Positions 16,668 through 25,190 of a DNA stretch of 64,000 bases are shown here, in pieces. Every line of letters starts with the position of its first letter. Positions within the stretch are counted from its first letter, which is position 1. The stretch spans positions 372,001-436,000 of the forward strand of contig JAFLDZ010000001.1 in NCBI GenBank assembly GCA_017302135.1. Reading direction: 5' to 3'. Source of the DNA: Lysobacterales bacterium (lineage in GTDB: Bacteria > Pseudomonadota > Gammaproteobacteria > Xanthomonadales > Xanthomonadaceae). Made by a program: the position numbers and the translations under genes. The notes below the pieces were generated by a model, which did not search any database, was not told the DNA's origin, and was given only the letters and a program-made list of their open reading frames with translations.

Positions 16668-18911
16668 ATGCGAGTCCAAGCCCGAATCCTGGCGGTCGCG
16701 ATCTGCGCCGCGCTGAATCTGCCCGCGCATGCGCAGCAAACCGCCGGGGCGCCGGAAGCCGCCGCGCCTGCATCCGCAGAGCAGCCTGCCGAGCTGGACA
16801 CCATCGTGGTCACGTCGACCAAGCGCGAGGAACTGATGCGCGATGTGCCGGTCGCGATCAGCGTGATCAGCGCCGAAGACATCGACACCGCAGGCCTGGA
16901 CAGCGCGGCCGATATCGCGCCGATGGTGCCGGGATTCGTGATGGTGCCGCTGTTCGGCTCGTCGGGTTACAACCCGGTGATCCGTGGCCTGTCGACCACC
17001 ATCGGCGAGCCCAACGTCGGGTTCTTCATCGATGGCGTGTACATGCCGTCGCGCGCGGGGCTGGATTTCATGCTCGGCGACAACATCCAGCGGGTGGAAG
17101 TGGCGCGCGGTCCGCAGTACGCGCTGTACGGCCGCAACACCTTCGCCGGCGCGGTCAACTTCGTCACCCGTCCGCCGGGCGACGATTGGAAAGGATCGGC
17201 GCGCGTCGGTATCGGTTCCGATGGCGGCCGAAAGGCCGAAGCGACGATTTCCGGCCCGATCATCGGCGACCGCCTGTACTACCGTGCCGGCGTTGCGGCG
17301 CGCGACGGCGACGGCCAGTACGAGAACGAACTCACCGGCGGCCGGCTGGACTGGAGCCGCAGGCGCAGCGGGTTCCTGACCCTCAACGCATATCCCAGCG
17401 ACCGCCTCGACGGCCAGCTCAGTCTGGTCTACGAGCAATTGCGCGACGGCGATGTCGCCCAGCGCTACATCTCCAACAACGCGGGCTTCGTGGCGCGCTT
17501 CAACGACCGCCAGCAGTTCTTCGGCAATGTGCCGATCCTGACCGATGGCTTCGCGGTGACACCGGGGCATTTCGATCGCGACAACCTGATCGCGTCGCTG
17601 TCGCTGCACTACGATATGGAATTCGCGAAGCTGACGTCGATCAGTGCCTACAACCGGCTGAAGCTCGATCAGCTGTACGACTCCGACTACAGCGCGGCAC
17701 AAATCGCGGAAGCCGGCACGAGCGGCACCCAGAAACAGTTCAGCCAGGAATTCAATCTCGCATCGCAGGGCGAGCGCCGCGTCGACTGGCTGGCCGGCGT
17801 GTACCACTACGATTTCGAGGACACGCGCGACGACATCAGCCGGTTCATCGCGACGGCGGCGCCGCTGGGCGGCGTGGTGAGCGACAACCGCGAACGCACC
17901 CGCAGCAACGCGGTGTTCGGCCAGGCGACCTGGCACATCACCGACCGCTGGGGTCTGGGGCTGGCGATGCGCTACACCTCGGAAACCAAATCCGCGAACG
18001 TCGTCCAGATCAATCTTCCCAGCGCAACCGCGCCTGCAGGCTCGACGCAGAATATCCGCCTGTCGAGCACATTCGAGCCGTTCACGCCGGGCCTGTCCCT
18101 CACCTACAAGGCGACGCCGGACGCGACGTTCTACGGCAGCGCGGTGCGGGCGGTGAAGGTCGGCGGCTTCAACACCATCATCACCAACGGCGCGATCACG
18201 CCCGATGAGCGCAGCTTCGATACCGAGCGCAGCATGAATTACGAAGTCGGCGGAAAATTCAGCCTGCTCGATGGCCGGATGTTCCTCGACACCAGCGTGT
18301 ACATGATCAAATGGAACGATCAGATCGTGCGCAGCATCGGCGCACTCGGCGCCACGTTGAACGTGAATGCCGGCAAGACCACGTCCAAGGGCATCGAGAC
18401 GAGCCTGGAATTCCGACCCACGCCGGAATGGACGCTTCGCGGCGGCGGCAGCTACAACAGCGCGATCTACGACGAATACATCTTCCCGCTGGTCGGCGCG
18501 ATCGGCGGCGATCCCGATCTGTCCGGCAAACGCCTGCAATACGGGCCTGCGTACACCGCCAACTTCAGCGCCTTGAACAAGCGCACGCTGGACAACGGCT
18601 GGCAGTGGTTCACGCGCACGGACATGCTGTTCCGCACCAGCATGGTCGCGGTGCAGACCGCCACCGCGCGCATTCCCGGATCGACAAAATTCAACATCCA
18701 CACGGGTCTGCGCAAGAACCACCTGGAATTCACGCTGTGGGTGAACAATCTGCTGAACGACAAAGCGCCGGCATCGGCGGTGTTCATCAGCAGCCCTGCG
18801 ACGATGTTCGAATTCGCGACCCGGCAGCGTCCCGGCCGCCAGCTGTTCCAGCCGCTGGTGTCGGCGCCGGAGCTGCGTTCGTTCGGCATCGACGTGCGTT
18901 ACGACTTCTGA
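16668..18911 (+). CDS. TonB-dependent outer-membrane receptor
   Basis: A 747-aa active importer. A signal peptide (ARILAVAICAALNLPAHA) precedes the TonB-box region DTIVVTSTKREE near residue 45. The plug domain follows (VPVAISVISAEDIDTAG ... NPVIRGLSTTIGEPNVGFFI), then the 22-strand barrel, ending FGIDVRYDF with the terminal Phe expected by the BAM assembly machinery. It is of the 'iron complex' type rather than SusC. An AAGGA ribosome site precedes the ATG by 8 bases. It leads a five-gene same-strand set (receptor, ThiF-like, adenylating enzyme, MFS, LuxR); the ThiF gene starts only 28 bp after its stop. The substrate is probably the small molecule handled by that set (inference). Confidence 0.93.
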   Translation: MRVQARILAVAICAALNLPAHAQQTAGAPEAAAPASAEQPAELDTIVVTSTKREELMRDVPVAISVISAEDIDTAGLDSAADIAPMVPGFVMVPLFGSSGYNPVIRGLSTTIGEPNVGFFIDGVYMPSRAGLDFMLGDNIQRVEVARGPQYALYGRNTFAGAVNFVTRPPGDDWKGSARVGIGSDGGRKAEATISGPIIGDRLYYRAGVAARDGDGQYENELTGGRLDWSRRRSGFLTLNAYPSDRLDGQLSLVYEQLRDGDVAQRYISNNAGFVARFNDRQQFFGNVPILTDGFAVTPGHFDRDNLIASLSLHYDMEFAKLTSISAYNRLKLDQLYDSDYSAAQIAEAGTSGTQKQFSQEFNLASQGERRVDWLAGVYHYDFEDTRDDISRFIATAAPLGGVVSDNRERTRSNAVFGQATWHITDRWGLGLAMRYTSETKSANVVQINLPSATAPAGSTQNIRLSSTFEPFTPGLSLTYKATPDATFYGSAVRAVKVGGFNTIITNGAITPDERSFDTERSMNYEVGGKFSLLDGRMFLDTSVYMIKWNDQIVRSIGALGATLNVNAGKTTSKGIETSLEFRPTPEWTLRGGGSYNSAIYDEYIFPLVGAIGGDPDLSGKRLQYGPAYTANFSALNKRTLDNGWQWFTRTDMLFRTSMVAVQTATARIPGSTKFNIHTGLRKNHLEFTLWVNNLLNDKAPASAVFISSPATMFEFATRQRPGRQLFQPLVSAPELRSFGIDVRYDF

Positions 18912-18939
18912 CCGCAGCATCGAAAGAAGGCGACGCTCA

Positions 18940-19878
18940 ATGACTCCCGACGAGATGACACCCGACGAGTACTACCGGCAGGCGACCAAACGCAATATCG
19001 GCATCGTCAGCCGCGACGAACAGGAGCGGCTGCGCAACGCGCGCATCGCGATCATCGGCATGGGCGGCGCGGGCGGCATCTATCTGACGACGCTGGTACG
19101 CATGGGCATCGGCAATTTCAATATCGCGGACTTCGATACCTTCAGCGTCGTCAATATCAACCGCCAAGCGGGCGCGATGCGCAGCACCATCGACCGCCCG
19201 AAAACGCAGACGATGGCGGAGATCGCGCGCGACATCCATCCCGGCGTGCAGATCCGGCAGTACGACGCTGGCGTGGGTGCGCACAACATCGAAGAATTCC
19301 TGCGCGATGCGGACGTGGTGCTGGATGCGATCGATGTCTTCGCGCAACCGGCGCGGCTGTTGATGTACCAGACCGCGCGGCGCCTGGGAAAGCCGGTGAT
19401 TTTCGGCGCGCCGCTGGGGCTGTCCGGCACGCTGGGCGTGTTCACGCCGGACGGCATGCGCTACGAGGATTATTTCGATATCCACGAGGGCATGGCGCCG
19501 TTCGAGATCATGATGCGATTCATCGTGGGGCTGGCGCCGAAGGGCAGACACTGGACCTACATGGACGCCCGCAACGTCGAGCCCGAAGCGCAGGCGGGGC
19601 CGTCGTCGGCAGCGGCGATCAGCCTGATCACCGGCATGGTCTGCACCGAAGTGCTGGTGGCCCTGCTCAAGCGTCGGCCGCTGATGGCGGCACCGCGCTA
19701 CTGCCAGTTCGATGCGTATCTGGGCGAATACCGGCGGGGCCGTCTGCGCTGGGGCAATCGCGGCCCGATCCAGCGCATCAAACTGTGGCTCGCCGGAAAG
19801 AAATTCGCGGCCATGGCGAAGGCGTTCAACGAAGCCGGTTTCCAGCTGCTTCCCACTGCCGACGACGCGTCGCAATAA
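18940..19878 (+). CDS. ThiF/E1-like adenylyltransferase
   Basis: A 312-aa Rossmann-fold enzyme of the ThiF/MoeB/HesA family, which activates carboxyl groups, usually protein or peptide C-termini, as acyl-adenylates. The ATP site IAIIGMGGAGGIYLTTL begins near residue 33, followed by IADFDTFSVVNINRQ and the Mg-binding VVLDAIDVF near 125. The paired CxxC zinc site of MoeB/ThiF is absent, and there is no obvious catalytic Cys; only two cysteines exist, in MVCTEVL and RYCQFD. No RiPP-recognition N-terminal domain is present, unlike MccB. The C-terminus is basic. It sits between the receptor and the adenylating enzyme gene, so its substrate may be a small carboxylate or a carrier. Function is not assigned. 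Confidence 0.85.
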   Translation: MTPDEMTPDEYYRQATKRNIGIVSRDEQERLRNARIAIIGMGGAGGIYLTTLVRMGIGNFNIADFDTFSVVNINRQAGAMRSTIDRPKTQTMAEIARDIHPGVQIRQYDAGVGAHNIEEFLRDADVVLDAIDVFAQPARLLMYQTARRLGKPVIFGAPLGLSGTLGVFTPDGMRYEDYFDIHEGMAPFEIMMRFIVGLAPKGRHWTYMDARNVEPEAQAGPSSAAAISLITGMVCTEVLVALLKRRPLMAAPRYCQFDAYLGEYRRGRLRWGNRGPIQRIKLWLAGKKFAAMAKAFNEAGFQLLPTADDASQ

Positions 19879-19960
19879 GCGCATCGCGCTGACACTGGAA
19901 TCGCGCGCGTGCGCTGATCCGGAAAACCGTAGAGATCATGTTCGCTCCTTGAGAATCACG

Positions 19961-21577
19961 ATGAATGTCCTCACCAGATTCCTGACCCGATTGCGCATCA
20001 AGGCCGTCAGCCGGGAAGTGGCGCGCGCCGAAAGCCTGCGCGATATCCAGCGCATCGCCATGGACCGCCACGCGGACAAACCCGCGCTGACGACGCCGGC
20101 GATACGACTGACCTACCGCGAGATCGAAGACCGCACCCTGCGCCTGGTCGCGGCGTGGCGCGCGGCCGGCATCCGCAAGGGATCGCGCGTGGTCGTGCTG
20201 TTGCCGGACGAATGGCCGCAGTTGATCGTGCGTTTCGCCGCGACCGAATCCGGCGCGGTGCTGGTCGGTTTCAATCCTGCGCACTCGGCCGCACTGATGT
20301 CGCGGGCGATGGACGATCTGGCGCCCGATCTGCTGATGATCGATCTTGCCCTGATGCCCGAGGGTTTCGCCGCGCAGCATGCCGCAGCGGGCGGCGCGCC
20401 GATCTGGAACTGCGGCCACGGCGGCGATCTGGAAGCGAAGCTCGCGGCGGTCGATCCCATCCTCAGCGATGAATCGATCGGCCCGGAAGATACGCTCGCG
20501 CTCGGATTCACCTCCGGCACCTCGGGCACGCCGAAGATGCTGGCGTTGAAGCACGCGCCATATCTGCACAGCGTGCGGCTGCTGTTGCTCAACCTCACCG
20601 ATCCGCCGCGCGAGCGCTCGCGGACCCTCGTCGGCATTCCGCTTTCCGGTGCCGGCAGCGGACTGGTCCTGCCGACGATGCTCAGCGGCGGCCAGCTGAT
20701 CCTGCCGCGTGCCTACACTGCGGATGCCCTGATCGAAACGCTGCGCGCCGAGCGCCCCTCGCACGTGTTCCTGACCCCGAGTCTGTTGATCGATCTGCTC
20801 GACCATCCCGCGCTGACGACGGAAGACATGGCCTGCCTGCAGCAGGTGATCTACGGTTCGGCGTCGATGCCGGTGGCGAAACTCAAGGAAGCCCTCGCCC
20901 GGTTCGGACGGGTTTTCCAGCAGGGCTACGGCATGTCCGAAGCGCTGCCGCCGATCTCGATGCTGCCGCCCGCCGATCATGTCGACGACGGCCTGCCGCC
21001 GGCATCCAGCGTGCTGTCGTCCTCGGGCCGCGTCGCGCGCGGCGTCGGGCTGCAGGTGCGGCGCGAAGACCACAGCGTGGCGGACGTCGGTGAAATCGGC
21101 CGCGTCTGGGTGCAGAGTCCGACCGTGTTCGAGGGCTATGTGAACCGGCCGGATCTCAATGACGAAGTGCTGCGCGATGACTGGTATTTCAGCGGAGATT
21201 ACGGTTATTTCGACGCATCGCAGCGCATCCATGTGCTCGATCGCCAGCAGAACCTGATCGATCGCCCGGAAGGCCGCATCTATCCGCGCATGGTGGAAGA
21301 GCGGGTCCACGAATGCGGACACATCAAGGAAGCCGCACTGGTGCAGGCGCGCGGCCAGATCTGGCTGTGCGTGTCGCTGCGCCTCGCCAGTCGCGGCATG
21401 GATCATGTCGTCGTGGAACGCGAAGTGCGCGATCATCTGGCATCGCTGCTGCCGCCGTGGCAATGTCCCGAGCGCATGCTGATCCTCGACGAACTGCCGC
21501 GAAGCTTCCTGGCGAAACTGCTGCATCGCGAGGTGCGCGAACGCATCGAAAGCGGTGCGATCGGAAGCGCTGCGTGA
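19961..21577 (+). CDS. Acyl-CoA-synthetase-like adenylate-forming enzyme
   Basis: A 538-aa ANL-superfamily enzyme that should activate a carboxylic acid as its AMP ester. The P-loop A3 FTSGTSGTPKMLALKHA lies near residue 183. A5 is QQGYGMSEALPP near 322, A7 is YFSGDYGYFD near 409, and the C-terminal catalytic-lysine region reads LPRSFLAKLLHREVRE. The hinge segment A8 is divergent: DRQQNLIDRPEGRIYPRMVEE replaces the usual GRxxDxIxxxG. This suggests altered second-step chemistry or use with an unusual acceptor. The N-terminus (NVLTRFLTRLRIKAVSREVA) is amphipathic. ATG 19961 was chosen because the longer frame overlaps the ThiF gene. The stop overlaps the MFS start. Confidence 0.88.
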   Translation: MNVLTRFLTRLRIKAVSREVARAESLRDIQRIAMDRHADKPALTTPAIRLTYREIEDRTLRLVAAWRAAGIRKGSRVVVLLPDEWPQLIVRFAATESGAVLVGFNPAHSAALMSRAMDDLAPDLLMIDLALMPEGFAAQHAAAGGAPIWNCGHGGDLEAKLAAVDPILSDESIGPEDTLALGFTSGTSGTPKMLALKHAPYLHSVRLLLLNLTDPPRERSRTLVGIPLSGAGSGLVLPTMLSGGQLILPRAYTADALIETLRAERPSHVFLTPSLLIDLLDHPALTTEDMACLQQVIYGSASMPVAKLKEALARFGRVFQQGYGMSEALPPISMLPPADHVDDGLPPASSVLSSSGRVARGVGLQVRREDHSVADVGEIGRVWVQSPTVFEGYVNRPDLNDEVLRDDWYFSGDYGYFDASQRIHVLDRQQNLIDRPEGRIYPRMVEERVHECGHIKEAALVQARGQIWLCVSLRLASRGMDHVVVEREVRDHLASLLPPWQCPERMLILDELPRSFLAKLLHREVRERIESGAIGSAA

Positions 21578-22965
21578 ACCAACACGGGATCCACCTCCGC
21601 AACCTGATCGGTTACGGCAGCGGCAGCATGGTCATGGCCGCGTATTTCCTGATCAGCGGCTCGTTCCTGTTGTTCGCGACCGCGATCCTCGGCATTCCGC
21701 CCGAAATCGCGGGGCTGATCATGGCGGTGTCGACGCTGTGGGATGCGGTGATCGATATTCCGCTGGGCTGGGTGTCCGACCGTCTGGATTCGAAGCGCTA
21801 CGGGCGCCGTCATCCGTTTCTGGCGATCGGCGGCATCGGCGTGGCGGTGCTCACCATCGCGCTGTGGTCGATTCCGCAAGGCCTCGGCATGCCGCTGACG
21901 GTCGCCTGGCTGGCGCTGTCGACCATCCTGCTGAAAACCGCGATCGCCGCATTCGTGGTGCCTCATACCGCGCTGGGCGGGGAGATCGTCGACAGCTACG
22001 ACGCGCGCATGGTCGTGCAGGGCTATCGCGCGGCGTTCCAGGTGGTCGGCATGATCTTCGCGCTGGTCGGCAGCAGCGTTTATTTCTTTCGGCCGACCGA
22101 CGCCTATCCGCAGGGCCAGCTCAACCCGCACGCCTACATGCCGATGGGCCTCGCCTGCGGCGTGCTGGTCCTGCTGGCGACGCTGAGCACGCTGGCCGGC
22201 ACGTGGCGATACATCCCGCGCCTGCGCGCTTCCGAACCTACCGGCCACAGCAAGCGACAGCTGATCGCGGCCCTGCTGCGCGATCGCGATCTGCGTGCGT
22301 TGACGCTGATGATCCTGGCCATCGAACTGGCGTTCCAGATCGGCATCACGCTGGGTGGTCACATCCAGACCTACACCTACGGCCTGTCGGGTCCGCAGAT
22401 GGGCATCCTCGGTCTGGCGCTGCTGACCTCGGCCGCGCTGTCGCAGCCGATCTGGATCCACCTGAGCAAACGCTTCGACAAGAAGCCGGCGCTGTTCGCC
22501 GCCACCGTGGTCGCCATGGTGGGCTTCGTGGGCGGCCCGCTGAGCCATGTCGCGTGGGGCTGGTTTCCGTTGGCGCCGGCCGGCAGTGTCGTGCTGACGC
22601 TGTTGCCGTTCCAGATTCTCGCAGGCGCAGGCACCGGCGCGTTCTGGTCCCTGCCCTATGCGATGGTGAGCGACTGCGCGCAGGCCCGCGAGCGCGACAC
22701 CGGGGTTTCGGTGTCGGGCAGCTACACCGGCATGTACATCTTCGCCTACAAGCTGGGCAGCAGCGTCAGCATCGCCGCCAGCGGCTGGATGCTGCAGATG
22801 GTCGGCTACGACCACACGCTGGCCGCGCAGAGCGGGCACACCCGCTACTGGCTGGCGGTCGCGCCGCCGCTGCTGATCATCGCCAGCGCGCCGGTGGTGT
22901 TCCTGGCGCTGCGCAGCTATCGCCTGTCCCGGTCGAACTTCTCCCCGCCCCCTGCCGCAGCCTGA
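21574..22965 (+). CDS. MFS carrier of the GPH (glycoside-pentoside-hexuronide) type
   Basis: A 463-aa inner-membrane transporter with about 12 helices. It has GPH hallmarks: VSTLWDAVIDIPLGWVSDR near residue 47, with the cation-site Asp pair, RYGRRHPFL in the 2-3 loop, and the central cytoplasmic loop. GPH members co-transport sugars or glycosides with H+ or Na+; several relatives in bacterial gene clusters move other metabolites. Start GTG 21574 overlaps the stop of the adenylating enzyme as GTGA, showing coupling. It could bring in the ligand delivered by the TonB receptor or export the product; direction cannot be told from sequence. Confidence 0.88.
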   Translation: MNQHGIHLRNLIGYGSGSMVMAAYFLISGSFLLFATAILGIPPEIAGLIMAVSTLWDAVIDIPLGWVSDRLDSKRYGRRHPFLAIGGIGVAVLTIALWSIPQGLGMPLTVAWLALSTILLKTAIAAFVVPHTALGGEIVDSYDARMVVQGYRAAFQVVGMIFALVGSSVYFFRPTDAYPQGQLNPHAYMPMGLACGVLVLLATLSTLAGTWRYIPRLRASEPTGHSKRQLIAALLRDRDLRALTLMILAIELAFQIGITLGGHIQTYTYGLSGPQMGILGLALLTSAALSQPIWIHLSKRFDKKPALFAATVVAMVGFVGGPLSHVAWGWFPLAPAGSVVLTLLPFQILAGAGTGAFWSLPYAMVSDCAQARERDTGVSVSGSYTGMYIFAYKLGSSVSIAASGWMLQMVGYDHTLAAQSGHTRYWLAVAPPLLIIASAPVVFLALRSYRLSRSNFSPPPAAA

Positions 22966-23023
22966 GACCGAGCCGGCCTGAGAGCGAACGCGCCTGGGAT
23001 CAGGCCGGCCCGAGATCGAACCA
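22960..23023 (+). repeat. Four tandem 16-bp repeats spanning the MFS stop codon
   Basis: Units 22960-22975, 22976-22991, 22992-23007 and 23008-23023 run head to tail. The consensus is close to GCCTGAGATCGAACCG, each unit with 2-5 differences. The first contains the TGA of the MFS gene. They lie 110 bp before luxR, where a transcription factor or an mRNA structure could use them. Confidence 0.8.
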
Positions 23024-23042
23024 CCATCACGGTCGTTCATGT

Positions 23043-23061
23043 CCATGCGCTGATAGCATGG
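23043..23061 (+). promoter_or_regulatory. 19-bp dyad upstream of the luxR gene, possible lux box
   Basis: CCATGCGCTGATAGCATGG has 6-bp inverted arms around a 7-base centre, 72 bp before the regulator ATG. LuxR-type proteins bind 18-20 bp dyads, so autoregulation is possible. The sequence does not match the classical lux box closely. Confidence 0.35.
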
Positions 23062-23133
23062 CCGCTGCCCGGCATCGCGCCGGCAACGCATCCACGGCGT
23101 AGGGGGGGCCGACACCGGGGAGAGTCACGATTC

Positions 23134-23922
23134 ATGCTGGACACCGAAACCGCCCCTGCGACCGATGCCCTGTGCGCGTACGACCGCGCCCTGCTGTCCG
23201 ACTACCACCAGCACCTGCAGCACGCTTCGGACCGCGACGGGATCGCCTCGTGTCTGGCGGGCATCCGCGAATGGGTGGACCTCGAAGAAATCATGCTGTT
23301 CACATCGACGCTGTCGTATGTCGATCATCAGATCGTCGGCGTCGGCCACGACCCGGCCTGGATGAATCTCTACATGCGCGAAGGCTTCGCGCACGTCGAT
23401 CCGATCATCAACGAAATCTTTCTGGGCAACCGCTTTTTCTCGCGCAGCCCGCTGATCAAACCTTTCGGTTCGTTGCTGCGTTCGCGATCGGTCGGCACGC
23501 TGTTCCGCAGGCTGGCCGAAGCGGCGATGGATTTCGGCAGGCCCGCGCACGGTTATGTCGGCGGGGTGGTCGATGGCGGCCGCTTCATGCTGCTGTCGGC
23601 ACCCGCGACGGAAAGCCCGAACAACGCGCGCGCGGGATTGATCCTCGGTTCGCTGTTCCCATCGCTGATGAACACGATGTCGCAACTCAGCCTGCGCTCG
23701 CCGGACGCGCCGCAGCTGAGCCTGCGCGAAATCCACTTGTTGAAACTGCTCGCGGACGGTCTGATCGATGCCGAGATCGCGATCGCGCTCGGCATCTCCA
23801 CCGCGACCGTGCGCTTCCACATGCAGAACCTGTTCCAGAAACTGCAGGCGCGCAACCGCTGCCATGTGATCGCGCTGGCGTACCGCTACGGCTATCTGTC
23901 TGTGGCGCGCATGCAGAACTGA
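23134..23922 (+). CDS. LuxR-family regulator with autoinducer-binding domain (solo)
   Basis: A 262-aa quorum-sensing-type transcription factor. The N-terminal ligand domain (about 20-185) has the characteristic PAWMNLYMREGFAHVDPIIN, matching conserved W57, Y61, D70 and P71 of TraR. The aromatic expected a little later (W85) is not obvious in LGNRFFSRSPLI, so the ligand may not be an ordinary acyl-homoserine lactone. The C-terminal GerE helix-turn-helix is intact (LSLREIHLLKLLADGLIDAE, then LGISTATVRFHMQNLFQKL). No luxI gene is in the window. It probably controls the receptor-ThiF-ligase-MFS genes upstream. Its stop directly abuts the convergent DUF3806 gene. Confidence 0.9.
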   Translation: MLDTETAPATDALCAYDRALLSDYHQHLQHASDRDGIASCLAGIREWVDLEEIMLFTSTLSYVDHQIVGVGHDPAWMNLYMREGFAHVDPIINEIFLGNRFFSRSPLIKPFGSLLRSRSVGTLFRRLAEAAMDFGRPAHGYVGGVVDGGRFMLLSAPATESPNNARAGLILGSLFPSLMNTMSQLSLRSPDAPQLSLREIHLLKLLADGLIDAEIAIALGISTATVRFHMQNLFQKLQARNRCHVIALAYRYGYLSVARMQN

Positions 23923-24345
23923 TCAGGCGCCGTCGCGCATGGCCTGCTCGATCGCGGCGCATGCCGACTCGAACAATGCGCGGACATCGACGGTCTCGCC
24001 GCGTTCGATGCGTTTCGAGATCGAGGTCAACGGGAATGCGAGCAGGCTGGTGCCGTCGCGCTTCAACGCCGGATCGCGCCCGTATTCGTCTTCGACGGTG
24101 ACCCAATGCAGGCCGAGCCGCTGGGCCATCGCGTCGCCGAAAGCGATCCCGAGGCACTGGAGCTTGATCGTTTCGGTCGCATCGATCCAACCGCTGCCCA
24201 GGATCGTGTCGAGCAGGGCAAGCTTGCCCTCGACGGTGTCGTATCCGCAGCGTGCTTCGGGTGCGTAGTGATCGCGCACCCAGGACCGCTGGGCTTCCAC
24301 CCGAGCGGTCTCTTCGGCGTTCATCGCTTCGACGATCTGTGTCAT
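23923..24345 (-). CDS. DUF3806 domain protein
   Basis: A 140-aa cytoplasmic protein. GIAFGDAMAQRLGLHWVTVE, DEYGRDPALKRDGTSLLAFP and LTSISKRIERGETVDVRALF fit DUF3806, a family without known function. There is no signal peptide or membrane helix. The ATG at 24345 follows a purine-rich stretch (TGAAAAAGAAAGTCG on the minus strand). The stop touches the convergent luxR stop with no gap. It lies 54 bp downstream of the AIM24 gene on the same strand and may be co-transcribed with it. Confidence 0.8.
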   Translation of the reverse strand: MTQIVEAMNAEETARVEAQRSWVRDHYAPEARCGYDTVEGKLALLDTILGSGWIDATETIKLQCLGIAFGDAMAQRLGLHWVTVEDEYGRDPALKRDGTSLLAFPLTSISKRIERGETVDVRALFESACAAIEQAMRDGA

Positions 24346-24399
24346 CGACTTTCTTTTTCAATGGGCTGCGACGAGGGTCAATCTCTGCGTACCAGAACC

Positions 24400-25095
24400 T
24401 TACTGTTGCTGCTGGAACACCACTTCCTCGTACGGCTGCACCACCACCCAGCCTTCGCCGGCGAAGCGCAGCTGGATGCTTTCGCCCGAACCGCGGCCCA
24501 TCAGGGTGCGCAGATTGATGTCGGTGACGATGTCCGGCGACAGGCCGCCCGACCAGGCGACCGTTGCGTTCGGGTCGGTGAACACCGGGCCGGTCGAGGC
24601 GTTGACCGGCAGCGTCAGCGGCTCGTAGTGCGCGGTGATCGCCACCAGACCGTGGCCGCTGAGCTTCACGTTGAACAGCCCGCCGGCCATCATCCCGGCC
24701 GCCTTGCGCATCATCGTGATGTCGTGGGAAATCGTCGATTCGATCGCCAGCACGTCGTTGCCGTTGACGAAGATGGACTCGCCGTTGAGGCGCAGGAGGG
24801 TGATCTTCTTGCCGATGTCGGCAAGATAGACGCGGCCCTGGCCTTCGATCTTCATCAGCGACATGCCCTCGCCGGTGAGGGTCTTCTTGAGCAGACCGCC
24901 GAGGCCCTGATCGAGCAGGCCCTGACGGGTGAATTTGATGTTGCCCTTGCGCGCGATCATCGAACCGGCCTTGGCCAGGACCAGGCCATCGACGCGCGCT
25001 TCGAGCATGTGCGAGCTTTCCAGCTCGAAGGCATCGCCGGAGAGATCTTTCTCTTTCGATGCGGACAGGAATTCCTGCAGGGTCTTGACGGCCAT
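24400..25095 (-). CDS. AIM24 / TIGR00266 family protein
   Basis: A 231-aa protein of the AIM24 (tryptophan RNA-binding attenuator-like) beta-prism family; bacterial members have no agreed function. Supporting segments are LEARVDGLVLAKAGSMIARK, FTRQGLLDQGLGGLLKKTLT, GEGMSLMKIEGQGRVYLAD and a C-terminal GSGESIQLRFAGEGWVVVQP. It is Gly-rich throughout and ends in FQQQQ. ATG 25095 is used because the 28 residues before it are non-conserved. No regulatory sign was seen. Confidence 0.88.
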   Translation of the reverse strand: MAVKTLQEFLSASKEKDLSGDAFELESSHMLEARVDGLVLAKAGSMIARKGNIKFTRQGLLDQGLGGLLKKTLTGEGMSLMKIEGQGRVYLADIGKKITLLRLNGESIFVNGNDVLAIESTISHDITMMRKAAGMMAGGLFNVKLSGHGLVAITAHYEPLTLPVNASTGPVFTDPNATVAWSGGLSPDIVTDINLRTLMGRGSGESIQLRFAGEGWVVVQPYEEVVFQQQQ

Positions 25096-25190
25096 ACGCG
25101 GTGTTCTCCAGTGGAATGCGGCGGGAAGCCGGCATTGTCGTCGCAGATGCGCTCCGGCACCATGCCGGGAAGTCATCACCGGAAGCCGCC

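Noticed and set aside
14575..18911. GH13 enzyme and TonB receptor as one maltodextrin-uptake locus
   Set aside because: They are divergent, the receptor is not of the SusC type and continues into ThiF/ligase/MFS genes, and no maltose regulator or transporter is present.
16650..18920. Open frame of 756 codons opposite the TonB receptor gene
   Set aside because: The plus strand encodes a complete receptor with signal peptide, plug and terminal Phe; the minus frame has no recognisable domain.
19938..19952. Tiny ORF MFAP between the ThiF and adenylating enzyme genes, as a microcin-C-like precursor
   Set aside because: Only four codons, no ribosome site of note, and the ThiF protein lacks the peptide-clamp domain of MccB. 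Chance is the simpler explanation.
22960..23023. CRISPR array
   Set aside because: Repeats are contiguous without spacers and only 16 bp; no cas gene occurs in the window.
25101..25190. Longer N-terminus for the cupin protein from GTG 25101
   Set aside because: It would start 6 bp from the divergent AIM24 start, has no ribosome site and adds sequence unlike the family.
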